From: Arthrobacter sp. Soil736
Lineage (GTDB): Bacteria > Actinomycetota > Actinomycetes > Actinomycetales > Micrococcaceae
Length of the DNA: 64,000 bases
NCBI RefSeq assembly: GCF_001428005.1
Contig: NZ_LMSB01000056.1
Coordinates: forward strand, 191,405-255,404
Direction: 5' to 3'
The translations under genes were made by a program, and so were the position numbers. The notes below the pieces were generated by a model, which searched no databases, was not told the DNA's origin, and worked only from the letters and a program-made list of their open reading frames with translations. Shown here piece by piece: positions 17,389 to 26,560 of this stretch. Numbering within the stretch: position 1 is the stretch's first letter; each line of letters begins with the position of its first letter.

Positions 17389-19044
17389 CTAGGCACCGCC
17401 GGAGGAGGCACCGCCGGACGGGAGCAGGAAGCCGTCGCGGACCAGGTTCGCGACTTCGGCCAGCAGTCCGGCACGGAAGGCATCGCCCTCGAACCCGTCC
17501 GCCCCGCCCAGCAGGGCCTCGAGGGCGCCGATGATCTGCCCGGCGGAGAGGTCGCCGTCGCATGCTGACACGAAGCCGGCCAGCTCGGTGCTGAGGAGAT
17601 TAGTCCGGCGGAGTCCGGCTCCCTGCCGCAGCAGGATGACACCGGGATGTTCGGCGCCGGGGCGCTGGTGGCGTTCCTCGGTGACGTCGTCAGCGACCAG
17701 CAGGTGGGACGCAGACAGGTCGTTGCCGGCCAGCCAGTCCGCGCGGTCGACGCCAGCGCCAAGGTGCGGCCCCACGGGCTGCTCGATCGGATAAGTGATC
17801 TCCTCGAACCGGCAAACCCGCCGTTGTCCCCCGGCGGGCCGCCGCAGCCAGATCATTCCGAATCCCACCCCGCCCACATCCCGCGAGGCAAAATCGTCCA
17901 GGTACGCGGCGTAGGCGTCCTGGTAATGCCGCCGGTCCCGGTTTTCGGAGGCGTCCTGCAGCCAGGTCTCGGCATACTGCTCAGGACCCAGCTGCTCGCG
18001 CTGGATGAACCAGACGTCCGTGTCCGGACTGGCCCAGCTTTGCGGCCGTTCCTCCCAGGAAGTGCCCGCCGTGATCTCCCAGTTGCCCAAAAGCTGGGCT
18101 GTTCCGCCAGGGGCGAGCACCTCGGGCAGGGACCGGACCAGCGACGCCACGATGTCGTCCCCGGGCAGGCCGCCGTCGCGGTACGTGAATTGGTCCGCGG
18201 CCGCTTCCCCGGTGCTGCGGGGCGTGATGACGAACGGCGGGTTGGACACCACGAGGTCGAATTCCTCGCCGGCCACGGGTTCCAGGAGGGATCCGAGGCG
18301 CAGGCTCACCCGGTCCTCCGGCCGTGCCCGATCCACGTGGAGCGCCTCGGCATTGAGCAGGAGGTTGAACCGCGTGAAGGCGAGGGCGCGCTCCGAAATA
18401 TCGGTCGCCGTGACGTGCTCGCTGTGATGCAGGAGATGGAAGGTCTGGATGCCGCATCCGGTGCCCAGGTCCAAAGCACGGGCAGCGTGCCGCCTGATGG
18501 TGGTCTGCACCAAGGTGGTGGAGGCCTGCCCGATGCCGAGGACGTGGTCGTGCCGCAGCACGCCCGGGCGCTGGTGCGCGGCGAGGTCGCTGGCCACCCA
18601 GAGTTCAGCACCGCCGCTGCCGGACGCACCTTCCCCTGCGGTAGCTTCCCAGCCGTAAGGCCGCAGGTCCGCCGCGGCCGCGATCTGGCCCTCCACGGCT
18701 TCGGCCAGCCCCAGCGCCACCAGCCCTTCCGTCCGGACGCGCGGCAGGGCGGCGTCCAGCGCTGCCGCGGCCTGCGGAACGGCCAGGAGCCAGAAACGCA
18801 CGACGGCGGCAAGCGCGGCCGTGCGCGGCTCACCGTGGGCGGCCGTTTCGGTGACGATCGGCGCAGGGATCAGCTGGTCCCGGCTCAGTGCCGAGTTCGC
18901 CGACGCGCCGAGCAGGTCAGCGACACCGTCCAGCGTGTAGCCGACGTCCCGCAGGTCAGCGGCCAGGGCGTCCAGGAGATCGGGGAGGTCGCTGCGGGGG
19001 GCGTCGGGCGTGTTTCCGGCCGTGAAGTGCGTTGATTCAGTCAC
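17389..19044 (-). CDS. Class I SAM-dependent methyltransferase with N-terminal accessory domain (HemK/RlmG-like)
   Basis: This is a 551-residue protein. After a helical N-terminal domain (~1-160) comes a Rossmann methyltransferase core: SAM motif I ALDLGTGCGIQTFHLL, acidic motif VTATDISERALAFTRFN, and motif IV LVVSNPPFVITP. NPPF marks N- or ring-amino methylation, as in PrmC/HemK and rRNA guanine-N2 methyltransferases. The C-terminal ~180 residues are an actinobacterial extension. The GTG start at 19044 has TAGACT (19051-19056) exactly 6 nt upstream. Target (release factor, rRNA or other) is not known; the fold is certain and the substrate is a guess. Confidence 0.8.
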   Translation of the reverse strand: MTESTHFTAGNTPDAPRSDLPDLLDALAADLRDVGYTLDGVADLLGASANSALSRDQLIPAPIVTETAAHGEPRTAALAAVVRFWLLAVPQAAAALDAALPRVRTEGLVALGLAEAVEGQIAAAADLRPYGWEATAGEGASGSGGAELWVASDLAAHQRPGVLRHDHVLGIGQASTTLVQTTIRRHAARALDLGTGCGIQTFHLLHHSEHVTATDISERALAFTRFNLLLNAEALHVDRARPEDRVSLRLGSLLEPVAGEEFDLVVSNPPFVITPRSTGEAAADQFTYRDGGLPGDDIVASLVRSLPEVLAPGGTAQLLGNWEITAGTSWEERPQSWASPDTDVWFIQREQLGPEQYAETWLQDASENRDRRHYQDAYAAYLDDFASRDVGGVGFGMIWLRRPAGGQRRVCRFEEITYPIEQPVGPHLGAGVDRADWLAGNDLSASHLLVADDVTEERHQRPGAEHPGVILLRQGAGLRRTNLLSTELAGFVSACDGDLSAGQIIGALEALLGGADGFEGDAFRAGLLAEVANLVRDGFLLPSGGASSGGA

Positions 19045-19168
19045 CGGGCAAGTCTATTTCGCAGGCCCGGTGGTCGGATTCCGCGCGTCCCGCCTGTTGG
19101 CCTGGCCGGGTTGGCGTGGGCGAGTTAGCTGGGTCTATTTTGTCGGGGCGGGAGGCTAAAGTGGGGCC

Positions 19169-19717
19169 ATGCTCGGAACCCAGGCAGCGGCGGCTGATCC
19201 CGGATGGCTGGAGTACGTGGCCGCATTCGCACCCCTCAGCACTCTTGTGGCGGCCATCATCGCCGGATGGATAGCGTGGCGGACCCTCGCCCAACGGCGT
19301 GAAGCGGACCGCCGGGATCAATGGTGGCAACGGACGCAGTGGGCCATCGACCTTGCCATGGACCGTGACTTCAGCCGGGCCGTCGTGGGTCTGATCACGC
19401 TCAAGCACCTGGCCGCCAGCGATCTCTGCACCGACGAGGACTACCAGATGCTGGACAAGATCGGCGGCGCCAAGATCGATGCCCTGACGCTTTCGGAGGC
19501 AAGCGCCGATCGCGAACCGAGCGCAGCGCCGGGCCACACGCCTTGGCCGTCAACGCATCCTTCCCAGCCCCCGCCCGCAGCCCGCGCCGACGTCATTCCG
19601 GTTCAGCTCGAGTCCCGTGGCGAGCGGGTCTTCGCCACCTCCGCGGGCATGGCGAAGGCGCTGACGGAGGCAGACAGACTTGTCTCTTTCGTGGGATCGC
19701 GGCATGGGGGACGCTGA
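19169..19717 (+). CDS. Small membrane-anchored protein of unknown function
   Basis: This is a 182-residue protein. One N-terminal transmembrane helix (FAPLSTLVAAIIAGWIAWRTL, ~20-40) is followed by a basic/coiled region (AQRREADRRDQWWQRTQWAIDLAMD) that would lie in the cytoplasm, a short globular stretch, and a proline-rich tail. I do not recognise a named family, although phage- and plasmid-independent copies of such proteins are frequent in Arthrobacter. The start is supported by TAAAGT (19157-19162) exactly 6 nt upstream. It is divergent from the methyltransferase. Confidence 0.6.
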   Translation: MLGTQAAAADPGWLEYVAAFAPLSTLVAAIIAGWIAWRTLAQRREADRRDQWWQRTQWAIDLAMDRDFSRAVVGLITLKHLAASDLCTDEDYQMLDKIGGAKIDALTLSEASADREPSAAPGHTPWPSTHPSQPPPAARADVIPVQLESRGERVFATSAGMAKALTEADRLVSFVGSRHGGR

Positions 19718-19795
19718 GCCGGGCATCGCGCGCCCGCCGGTCCTTGAGTTGCGGGAGCGATCGTTGCGCCCGTCGCAGCAGGTAAGTTAGGAGGC

Positions 19796-20239
19796 ATGGC
19801 TGAACGTTCTCCTGCGATGCCCCGTGTCCTGTCCGGGGCCGCGGCGGCTGCCCTCCTTTTGCTGGCGGTGCCCGCCTGCTCCCCCGTGGTCTCGATCGAA
19901 AACGCCGACGTGCCCGCGTGGAGGGCCACTGCGCTGCCGTCCGTCAGCGGCGCGGTGCTCGAGGATGCCGGCAAGATTCTCAACCGAGACCGGATCATCC
20001 GCGAGGCCGCCAATGTGCCAGCAGGCCGCTACACACTGACCATGACGTGCGACGGCGGCGGCAAGGCGTTTTTCGCCGTGACACTGGCAGGAAAAGACCT
20101 CGCGGACGCCGGCGCAGCGTGCAACGGCAGCCGGGAAACCGCGAAGATCACGGTGCCGGAACCCGGGCCGGTGGAGATCAGCACGTCCAGCGTGGACGCC
20201 CCGCTTCTCTACGCGTACCAGCTGGTCCCCACTCAGTAG
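19796..20239 (+). CDS. Small secreted lipoprotein, paralogue 1
   Basis: This is a 147-residue protein with an N-terminal signal and lipobox (AAAALLLLAVPAC, Cys ~28). The mature part is a short beta-rich domain with GRYTLTMTCDGGG, a second cysteine (AACNGS) and a closing YAYQLVP. It shares its design with the next gene: G-x-Y-x-L-T-x-x-C, then a strand, then a second Cys, then an aromatic final strand. The two mature-domain cysteines could form a disulfide. Strong AGGAGG lies only one base before the ATG; an ATG at 19817 is an alternative start. Function unknown. Confidence 0.6.
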   Translation: MAERSPAMPRVLSGAAAAALLLLAVPACSPVVSIENADVPAWRATALPSVSGAVLEDAGKILNRDRIIREAANVPAGRYTLTMTCDGGGKAFFAVTLAGKDLADAGAACNGSRETAKITVPEPGPVEISTSSVDAPLLYAYQLVPTQ

Positions 20240-20313
20240 CTCGCTGTCCGTCGCGGCGCCAGGTGCTCAATCCGCCTATGGCCCCGCACAGCCGGCAGGC
20301 TTAAAGTCGGAGT

Positions 20314-20877
20314 ATGCCCACGGTGCGGACGTTCTCCGTGCATTGTCTCGTCGGGCGGGATCTGCGGGTTCCGCGACAGCGGACCCCGGCAGCCGCCGTC
20401 GTGGTTTCCACTGTGCTGGCCGCCGCAGCCGCCCTTGCCGGCTGTGAATACAGCTACGACGACGGCCGCGGCGAGCTCCCCGGGGCGCCTGTCGTGACCG
20501 ATGCGGCGTTACCGCGGGATCCCCTCGAAAACCTGCCAGTCAAGGGCGCCGCGCTCGATGCGTGGGCCAAGGAGGTGCTGCCGGACGCCGAGGGGCAGGT
20601 TTTCCACACGAACTACGGGACCGTTGCCGCGGGGCGCCAGAAGACCGCGAACACGGGCCAGCTGCCCAGCGGAACGTACTCCCTCACGCTCGCCTGCCGC
20701 AGCGAACGGAGGGTCTCTTTCACAGTGCGCGACGCCGAATTCGCGCTGGTGGACCTTAGCCTGCGGTGCGGCACGTCGCGGGTAAACGTTGTGCACCTTT
20801 CGAAGGACTCCGTGCTCCGGATGACGGTGGAGGCGAGGTCGGAGGCAAACTTCGCCTACCGCATCAGGAGGATCTGA
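20314..20877 (+). CDS. Small secreted lipoprotein, paralogue 2
   Basis: This is a 187-residue protein with a hydrophobic N-terminal segment and lipobox (TVLAAAAALAGC, Cys ~44). The mature domain repeats the pattern of the previous gene: SGTYSLTLACRS, SFTVRD, LSLRCGTS and final FAYRIRR. The cysteines and the aromatic end align, so the pair probably arose by duplication. The long pre-lipobox segment argues for a later start, yet TAAAGT (20302-20307) is exactly 6 nt before this ATG, supporting it as leaderless. Function unknown. Confidence 0.6.
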   Translation: MPTVRTFSVHCLVGRDLRVPRQRTPAAAVVVSTVLAAAAALAGCEYSYDDGRGELPGAPVVTDAALPRDPLENLPVKGAALDAWAKEVLPDAEGQVFHTNYGTVAAGRQKTANTGQLPSGTYSLTLACRSERRVSFTVRDAEFALVDLSLRCGTSRVNVVHLSKDSVLRMTVEARSEANFAYRIRRI

Positions 20878-20919
20878 CGGGATCCGACGGGCGGCTCGTC
20901 GGCCTGGGACCGCGGTGGC

Positions 20920-21813
20920 TCAGGCGGCGCAACCGTCCGGGCAGCGCAGGGTCTCCGGGCTGGACGCGCACCCGGCGCAGTACAGCGTGAGGGTACGGCA
21001 GCTGAGGTTCGAACAGTTCTCGAATTTGCTCGTCGGTGCTGCACAGCGGACGCACTCACCGATGGTCTTGGCGTCCTCGCTGAATTCGAGGTGCATGCGC
21101 TTGTCGAAGACGTAGAGGGAGCCTTCCCAGAGGCCCTGGTCCTTGAACGTTTCGCCGTAGCGGACAATCCCGCCGTCGAGCTGGTAAACCTCTTTGAAGC
21201 CGCGGTTCACCATGAGGCTGGAGAGCACTTCGCAGCGGATGCCGCCCGTGCAGTAGGTGACCACCGGCTTGTCCTTGAGGGCGTCGTACTTGCCGGACTC
21301 GAGTTCCTTGATGAAGTCGTGGGTGGTGGCGACATCCGGAACAATCGCGTCCTTGAACTTGCCGATCTGCGCCTCGAAGGCGTTGCGTCCGTCGAAGAAG
21401 ACAACCTCCTCGCCGCTCTGCTTCTTCGCGTCCACGAGCTCGTGGAGCTCCTCGGGCTTAAGGTGTGTCCCGCCGCCCACGACGCCGTTCTCGTTCACTT
21501 TCAGCTCGCCCGGGGCACCGAAGGAAACGATCTCGTCGCGGACCTTGACGCTCAGCCGCGGGAAGTCCTCCGCCCCGCCGTCGGACCACTTCACGTCGAT
21601 GCCGTGGAAGCCCTTGTACTCACGGGTGGTCTTCACGTATTGCTTGACGGCGTTCAAGTCGCCGCCGACGGTCGCGTTGATGCCGTCCTTGGAGATGAGG
21701 ATGCGCCCTGTCAGTCCGAGCTTCTCGCAGAGGGCTCGCTGCCAGAGCCGGACGGCGTCCGGGTCCGCGATAGGGGTAAAGCCGTAAAAGAGCACGATTC
21801 GGTTCAAAGCCAC
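20920..21813 (-). CDS. trhO: tRNA uridine(34) hydroxylase TrhO (rhodanese-domain, UPF0176)
   Basis: This 297-residue enzyme hydroxylates wobble uridine 34 using molecular oxygen, the first step to 5-methoxyuridine-type modifications. The N-terminal ferredoxin-like domain contains RILISKDGINATVGG. The rhodanese domain has the catalytic loop VVTYCTGGIRCEV. The C-terminal domain contains four or more paired cysteines (CVRCAAP, NCSNLSCR, YCAGC, RCPDGC), a likely zinc site. The GTG start at 21813 has TACCCT (21821-21826) 7 nt upstream. Length and motifs match the YceA/TrhO family. Confidence 0.88.
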   Translation of the reverse strand: MALNRIVLFYGFTPIADPDAVRLWQRALCEKLGLTGRILISKDGINATVGGDLNAVKQYVKTTREYKGFHGIDVKWSDGGAEDFPRLSVKVRDEIVSFGAPGELKVNENGVVGGGTHLKPEELHELVDAKKQSGEEVVFFDGRNAFEAQIGKFKDAIVPDVATTHDFIKELESGKYDALKDKPVVTYCTGGIRCEVLSSLMVNRGFKEVYQLDGGIVRYGETFKDQGLWEGSLYVFDKRMHLEFSEDAKTIGECVRCAAPTSKFENCSNLSCRTLTLYCAGCASSPETLRCPDGCAA

Positions 21814-22016
21814 GTATTTAAGGGTACTTGGTGTCCAGAAACCTCAGGAATCAGGAGGCGCGGAGGGCGACGGCACGGGGTACCGCGCACCGTCTGCAGG
21901 GCGTCCGTGCGGGGTCAGACACCCGGCCTCGAGCTTGCCATGACCGGCCCATCACAATTGCATAAGCAAGTGCCAAAGCCCTGTTGCTTGTGACAGCGCT
22001 GGAATAGTCTCATCAC

Positions 22017-22709
22017 ATGACGCCAGAAGCCATGGTAGGAGACATCACTCATCTGCTTGAAGTCTGGGTAGCCGGCTGGGCTGGCTGCAGGGGCTACGAG
22101 ACCGGCACGGAAGGTCGGTTCCCCGCCGCCCTGCGTGCCGACACCACCGGGGACTGGGAGTACTTTGCCTCAGACCCGTCGGACACTGAGTTTGTGGCGC
22201 TGGCCGCCAAGACGGTCGAGGCTCCGGCCCGGGTGCTGACCATCCTGACCAATGATGTTCTTCGCTATAAGACCTTGGCAGAGCAGCACGGGCTCAACGT
22301 CACGTCGGCGTCCCAGACCATGATGGTGGTGGACATGGAAACCCAGGACGCCGAGGATCCGTGGCTATCCGACGACGAGCTGACGCTGGAAACCTCCGAA
22401 TCCAACGGCGTGCACCATGCCGTGGTGCGCTCCGGCGACACGCTCGCGGCGAGCGGGCAGGTCTTCGTGGTCAAGGGGACCGCGGTGTTCGACAAGATCG
22501 TGACCGAGCCGGCCTTCCAGCGCCGCGGGCTGGGCAGCTTCATCATGAAGGCGCTGGCGGCCCAGGCATTCGAGCACTCCGTGGAGGACGGCCTGCTGCT
22601 GGCGTCCCTCGACGGGCAGAAGCTTTATTCGCACCTTGGCTGGACCTCGGTGTGCCACGTCCTGATGCTCTCCGCCTCCGATGAGGGCGCCGACCTTTCC
22701 GTACGCTGA
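22017..22709 (+). CDS. GNAT-family N-acetyltransferase
   Basis: This is a 230-residue protein. The C-terminal half carries the GNAT fold: VFDKIVTEPAFQRRGLGSFI is the acetyl-CoA pyrophosphate loop (motif A, Q/R-x-x-G-x-G), followed by MKALAAQAFE and the motif-B-like LYSHLGW ending. The N-terminal half (~1-110) is a second, degenerate domain. The start is leaderless: TAGTCT (22005-22010), exactly 6 nt, ATG. Substrate unknown; no partner gene is apparent. Confidence 0.78.
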   Translation: MTPEAMVGDITHLLEVWVAGWAGCRGYETGTEGRFPAALRADTTGDWEYFASDPSDTEFVALAAKTVEAPARVLTILTNDVLRYKTLAEQHGLNVTSASQTMMVVDMETQDAEDPWLSDDELTLETSESNGVHHAVVRSGDTLAASGQVFVVKGTAVFDKIVTEPAFQRRGLGSFIMKALAAQAFEHSVEDGLLLASLDGQKLYSHLGWTSVCHVLMLSASDEGADLSVR

Positions 22710-22788
22710 CCGTCCTCTCTGTTCGGCTACCCGTGGGCTTCGGCTTGCGCTCCGGCGGCGATTTTTACCCGGATGAAACAATGTTGGG

Positions 22789-25188
22789 GTGAACCCCCAT
22801 GACTCGCTGATTCCCTTGCTGGGCCGCGGCCCGGATCCGGAGCAGCTCCGGCATGTGCGGACCATCCCGGCCCGCGAGGCGGTCCACGAACCGTGGCCTG
22901 ACTGGGCCCATCCCGACCTTGTGAGGGCCTACGGCAACCTGGGCATCCAGCAGCCCTACCGTCATCAGGTCCGGGCGGCCAACATCGCCCATGCCGGCGA
23001 GCACGTCGTGATCGCCACCGGCACGGCGTCCGGGAAGTCGCTGGCGTACCAGCTGCCGGCGCTGGACGCGATCCACCGTTCCGAGCTCCGCGTCCTCTCG
23101 GAGCCCGGAAAAATCCACGACGACGGCGCCGTGACCCTCTATCTCTCCCCCACCAAGGCGCTGGCCGCCGACCAGCTCGCGGCGATCCGTTCGTTGAAGC
23201 TCCCGACAGTCCGGGCCGAAACCTACGACGGCGACACGGACCAGGCCTCGCGGCGCTGGATCCGGGACCACGCGAACTTCATCCTGGCCAACCCTGACAT
23301 GCTGCACTTCGGAATCCTGCCCAACCATGCCTGGTGGGCGGGGTTCTTCCGGCGGCTCCGCTACGTGATCGTCGACGAGGCGCACAGCTACCGGGGTGTC
23401 TTCGGATCCCACGTTGCCAACCTGATGCGGCGGCTGCGGCGCATCTGCGCCTACTACGGAGCGGGCACGTCCTTCCCCGGCCCGGTCTTCATTGCGGCAT
23501 CCGCCACGGCGTCGGAACCAGAGATTTCCTTTGGCCGGCTCATCGGCGCGCCTGTCCGCGGCGTCGCTGAGGATTCCTCCCCGCACGGCTCCACCACGGT
23601 GGCGTTTTGGGAGCCCGCGCTGACCGAAGTGAGGGGCGAGAACGGCGCCAAGGAACGCCGGACCGCCGTGGCCGAGACCGCCGACCTGCTCGCGAACCTC
23701 GTCTCGTCCAGGATCCGGACCATTGCCTTCATCAAGTCAAGGCGGGGCGCCGAAACCATCTCGTCGATCACCAAACGGCTGCTTGACGAGGTCGATCCGA
23801 GCCTGCCCCAAAGAGTCGCCGCCTACCGGTCCGGCTATCTTCCCGAGGAGCGCCGCGCGCTGGAAAAAGCGTTGAGGGCAGGCCAGCTGCTGGGTATTTC
23901 GAGCACATCCGCCCTCGAACTGGGCATCGACATCTCGGGCCTTGACGCGGTGCTGGTCGCCGGCTGGCCCGGGACCAGGGCATCCCTCTTCCAGCAGATC
24001 GGCAGGGCGGGCCGCGCCGGGCAGGACGCGATCGCCGCCTTCGTGGCCAGCGACGACCCGCTGGACACGTACCTGGTGAACCATCCCGAGGCCATCTTTG
24101 ACGTGTCGGTCGAGGCGACCGTGTTTGACCCGTCGAATCCCTACGTGCTCGGACCCCATCTGTGCGCCGCCGCTGCCGAGCTTCCGCTGGGCGTGGCGGA
24201 GCTGCCCCTCTTCGGTGCCACAGCGGAAAAGCTCCTCGGACAGCTGGTAGCGCAGGGTTACCTGCGGCGGCGCCCGGCCGGATGGTTCTGGACGCATCCC
24301 CAGAGCGCGGCCGGCATGGTGAACCTGAGGGCCGACGGCGGAGGGCCGGTAAGCATCGTGGACGCGGACACGGGATCACTGCTGGGGACCATGGATTCGC
24401 CGCAGACCCACTACCAGGCGCACACCGGCGCCATCTACGTCCATCAGGGCGACAGCTACGTTGTGGAAGACCTGAATGAGGCCGACCACTGCGTGGTGGT
24501 GCGCCGCGCCAACCCCGACTACTACACCACCGCCCGGGACATAACCCAGATTGAGGTGCTCGAAACCCAGCGGTCGGTCCAGTGGGGGGACGTCGCCGTG
24601 CATTTCGGTGATGTGAAAGTAACGACGCAAGTGGTCTCCTTTCAACGGAAGGCCCTGATTTCGAATGAGGTCCTGGGCGAGGAGCCCCTGGAGCTCGGGG
24701 CACGGGAGCTGTTCACGAAAGCCGTGTGGTTCGTCATGGACAACCGGTCGCTCACCGGTGCCGGCCTGATCGAGGCACAGTTTCCCGGCGCCCTCCACGC
24801 CGCAGAGCACGCCGCCATCGGGCTGCTGCCGCTGGTTGCGTCGAGCGACCGCTGGGACATCGGCGGCGTTTCCACCGCGATCCACGCGGACACCGGCGTG
24901 CCCACCATATTCGTGTACGACGGGCACCCCGGCGGCGCGGGCTTTGCGGAGCGGGGCTTCGAGAAAGCCAAGGTGTGGCTTACCGCGACGAGGGACGCCA
25001 TCGGGGCCTGCGAGTGCGAGTCCGGATGCCCCTCGTGTGTTCAGTCTCCGAAATGCGGGAACAAGAACAACCCGCTGGATAAGGACGCCGCCGTGACGTT
25101 GATCGACGTCCTGCTGCGGGATGCCACGGAGACTGCCGCCCCGCCGCAGGAACAGGCGGCGGTTCCCCACGCGTCTACAGGCCTGTAG
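22789..25188 (+). CDS. DEAD/DEAH-box helicase with DUF1998 domain (Hrq1/MrfA-like, secretion-neighbourhood type)
   Basis: This 799-residue superfamily 2 helicase has Walker A ATGTASGKSLAYQLP, DEAH box VIVDEAHSYRG, SATASEP (motif III) and HRIGRAGR-like FQQIGRAGRAG (motif VI). The C-terminal DUF1998 region ends in a four-cysteine cluster CECESGCPSCVQSPKCG, which binds metal in MrfA, a DNA-repair helicase. In actinobacteria this helicase is found beside the Tad/CpaE cluster, and so it is here, convergent with only 22 bp between. Whether the link is functional is not known. The GTG start at 22789 lacks a good ribosome site. Confidence 0.85.
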   Translation: MNPHDSLIPLLGRGPDPEQLRHVRTIPAREAVHEPWPDWAHPDLVRAYGNLGIQQPYRHQVRAANIAHAGEHVVIATGTASGKSLAYQLPALDAIHRSELRVLSEPGKIHDDGAVTLYLSPTKALAADQLAAIRSLKLPTVRAETYDGDTDQASRRWIRDHANFILANPDMLHFGILPNHAWWAGFFRRLRYVIVDEAHSYRGVFGSHVANLMRRLRRICAYYGAGTSFPGPVFIAASATASEPEISFGRLIGAPVRGVAEDSSPHGSTTVAFWEPALTEVRGENGAKERRTAVAETADLLANLVSSRIRTIAFIKSRRGAETISSITKRLLDEVDPSLPQRVAAYRSGYLPEERRALEKALRAGQLLGISSTSALELGIDISGLDAVLVAGWPGTRASLFQQIGRAGRAGQDAIAAFVASDDPLDTYLVNHPEAIFDVSVEATVFDPSNPYVLGPHLCAAAAELPLGVAELPLFGATAEKLLGQLVAQGYLRRRPAGWFWTHPQSAAGMVNLRADGGGPVSIVDADTGSLLGTMDSPQTHYQAHTGAIYVHQGDSYVVEDLNEADHCVVVRRANPDYYTTARDITQIEVLETQRSVQWGDVAVHFGDVKVTTQVVSFQRKALISNEVLGEEPLELGARELFTKAVWFVMDNRSLTGAGLIEAQFPGALHAAEHAAIGLLPLVASSDRWDIGGVSTAIHADTGVPTIFVYDGHPGGAGFAERGFEKAKVWLTATRDAIGACECESGCPSCVQSPKCGNKNNPLDKDAAVTLIDVLLRDATETAAPPQEQAAVPHASTGL

Positions 25189-25210
25189 TGCGCCCTTTAG
25201 GCTTCGTCCC

Positions 25211-25582
25211 CTAGGGAGGCGGTCCGGCCCGGGCATGCCCGGCGGCCACGCCCAGAATGGCGCCGGCCGTCAGTTCGGTGCGAACCTCAACGGACTGGCC
25301 GCCTCCCTCGACACAGCTGACGAGCCTCGCATCGTGCCGGGCAGCTACGGCGGCCGCTACCGGGCACGGTTCCCCGGCTGAAATACCCCGCCGTGCGTCC
25401 GCGGCCGCCAGCGCGGCGAGGTCGGCCGCCGCGGCTGCCCTGGAGGCCATCACCGCTGCCTGCGCCAGCAGGAGGAGCATGACCATGGCCGCAAGAACCA
25501 CCAGGCCGAGGCCCGCAGCCAGCACAGTGCCCGAGCCCCGTTCTGAATCCTGATCCCCGCCCAGCCGTTTGCCCCAATTCAT
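25211..25582 (-). CDS. TadE-like secretion-neighbourhood protein (Rv3654c-like)
   Basis: This is a 123-residue protein. It has a short cytoplasmic N-terminus, then SGTVLAAGLGLVVLAAMVMLLLLAQAAVMASRAAAAADLAALAAAD, a single membrane helix with the AAxAADLAALAAA motif that typifies the TadE/TadG-like minor pilins, and a small external domain with two cysteines. The start at 25582 overlaps the tadE stop by 4 bp. It is the last gene of the operon. Role: minor pilin or assembly factor, by analogy. Confidence 0.75.
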   Translation of the reverse strand: MNWGKRLGGDQDSERGSGTVLAAGLGLVVLAAMVMLLLLAQAAVMASRAAAAADLAALAAADARRGISAGEPCPVAAAVAARHDARLVSCVEGGGQSVEVRTELTAGAILGVAAGHARAGPPP

Positions 25583-26127
25583 GCGTGCCCCTTCGGGGAG
25601 GAATCGTGCCATGGGCCGGACACGGCCGGAATGGCGTTGGGCGGGAACGATGCCGATTCCGCCGTTTCGCCCCGAGCCTCGGCCCTGGCTGTCAGTGTCC
25701 ACGGAACCACGGTGCCGAACGGTCCGGCCACGCGGTCCGAGACTGTAACGCTCAGCCATTCGCCGTCCGCTACGACGGCTGACGATGCCGTGGCGCCCGC
25801 CAGCTTCCTGACCATTCCCTCGACGGCGGGCGGCTCCTCTCCCCGGGCCAGCGCCCGGGCGCCGGCCCGGGCCGCCTCCTCCAGCCGGAGCTGGGTAATT
25901 CCTGCCGCAGACCCCGCCAGCAGCATGGCCAGGAGCAGCAGGACGGCGGGAAGTGCGACTGCGAATTCTGCGGTCACGGCGCCGCTGGTGTTCCTTTCGC
26001 GGACACTCCCCCGGCCGCGGGGATTCCCCGCCCCACGGCCCGATCGCTGCTGCAGCCTCCTGCTCCGGGGGCGTCCGGTCCCGGACGGCGGTGCCGCCGC
26101 CAGCGGGGCCTGCGGTAGCGGGCTCAC
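25579..26127 (-). CDS. tadE: TadE-family minor pilin
   Basis: This is a 182-residue protein. After a basic N-terminal segment comes the TadE signature GAVTAEFAVALPAVLLLLAM, with the Glu conserved in type IV-like pilin helices, and a C-terminal beta domain of ~100 residues. The GTG start at 26127 overlaps the stop of the pilin gene (GTGA), so translation is coupled. The long N-terminal basic region may be over-annotated, but no better in-frame start was found. Confidence 0.78.
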   Translation of the reverse strand: MSPLPQAPLAAAPPSGTGRPRSRRLQQRSGRGAGNPRGRGSVRERNTSGAVTAEFAVALPAVLLLLAMLLAGSAAGITQLRLEEAARAGARALARGEEPPAVEGMVRKLAGATASSAVVADGEWLSVTVSDRVAGPFGTVVPWTLTARAEARGETAESASFPPNAIPAVSGPWHDSSPKGHA

Positions 26128-26408
26128 GGCAAGGCCAGCGCCGTACGGATCAGGTTGAGCAGGAAACCCCGGACTTCGTCACTGCGCAGTATGAACACCA
26201 GAAGCCCGGCGAATCCGACCGCAGCCAGGGTGGCTATGGCATACTCGGCTGTCGCCATCCCGGCCTCCGATGCCATGAGGCGTTGGCGCGTGCGCGTTTT
26301 AATGCGAGGCGCCGAACTGGCTCCCGGGTAGATCTCCCGGACAGCTCCGTCCCGGCTGTCCTCATGCAGGGGCTGGGCCTCGCTCATGCCGTGTTGATTC
26401 AGGGACAT
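26124..26408 (-). CDS. DUF4244 small pilin-like protein (Flp-type)
   Basis: This is a 94-residue protein. A charged N-terminus is followed by ASEAGMATAEYAIATLAAVGFAGLLVFIL. The G-M-A-T-A-E-Y motif and hydrophobic helix are those of Flp/DUF4244 prepilins cut before the helix by a prepilin peptidase; no peptidase gene is present in this window. It is likely the major subunit of the Tad-type structure. The start at 26408 follows AAGGAAGA. Its stop overlaps the tadE start. Confidence 0.78.
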   Translation of the reverse strand: MSLNQHGMSEAQPLHEDSRDGAVREIYPGASSAPRIKTRTRQRLMASEAGMATAEYAIATLAAVGFAGLLVFILRSDEVRGFLLNLIRTALALP

Positions 26409-26560
26409 GGTTCTTCCTTTCTGAGTATCCGGCGGGATTGCCGGTTAGTCCGACTGTTCCGTCTGCCGCCCGGGCCGGTAAGTGACGAATTCGCCTAAGT
26501 GGAAAAGCAGGGCGCGTGCCGCTTTGTGGAGGAACGGTGCCCGCTTGGCAACCACACGGG

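Noticed and set aside
25175..25188. CTACAGGCCTGTAG palindrome at the helicase stop
   Set aside because: Perfect but only 14 bp with no loop; it is too short to call a terminator or repeat.
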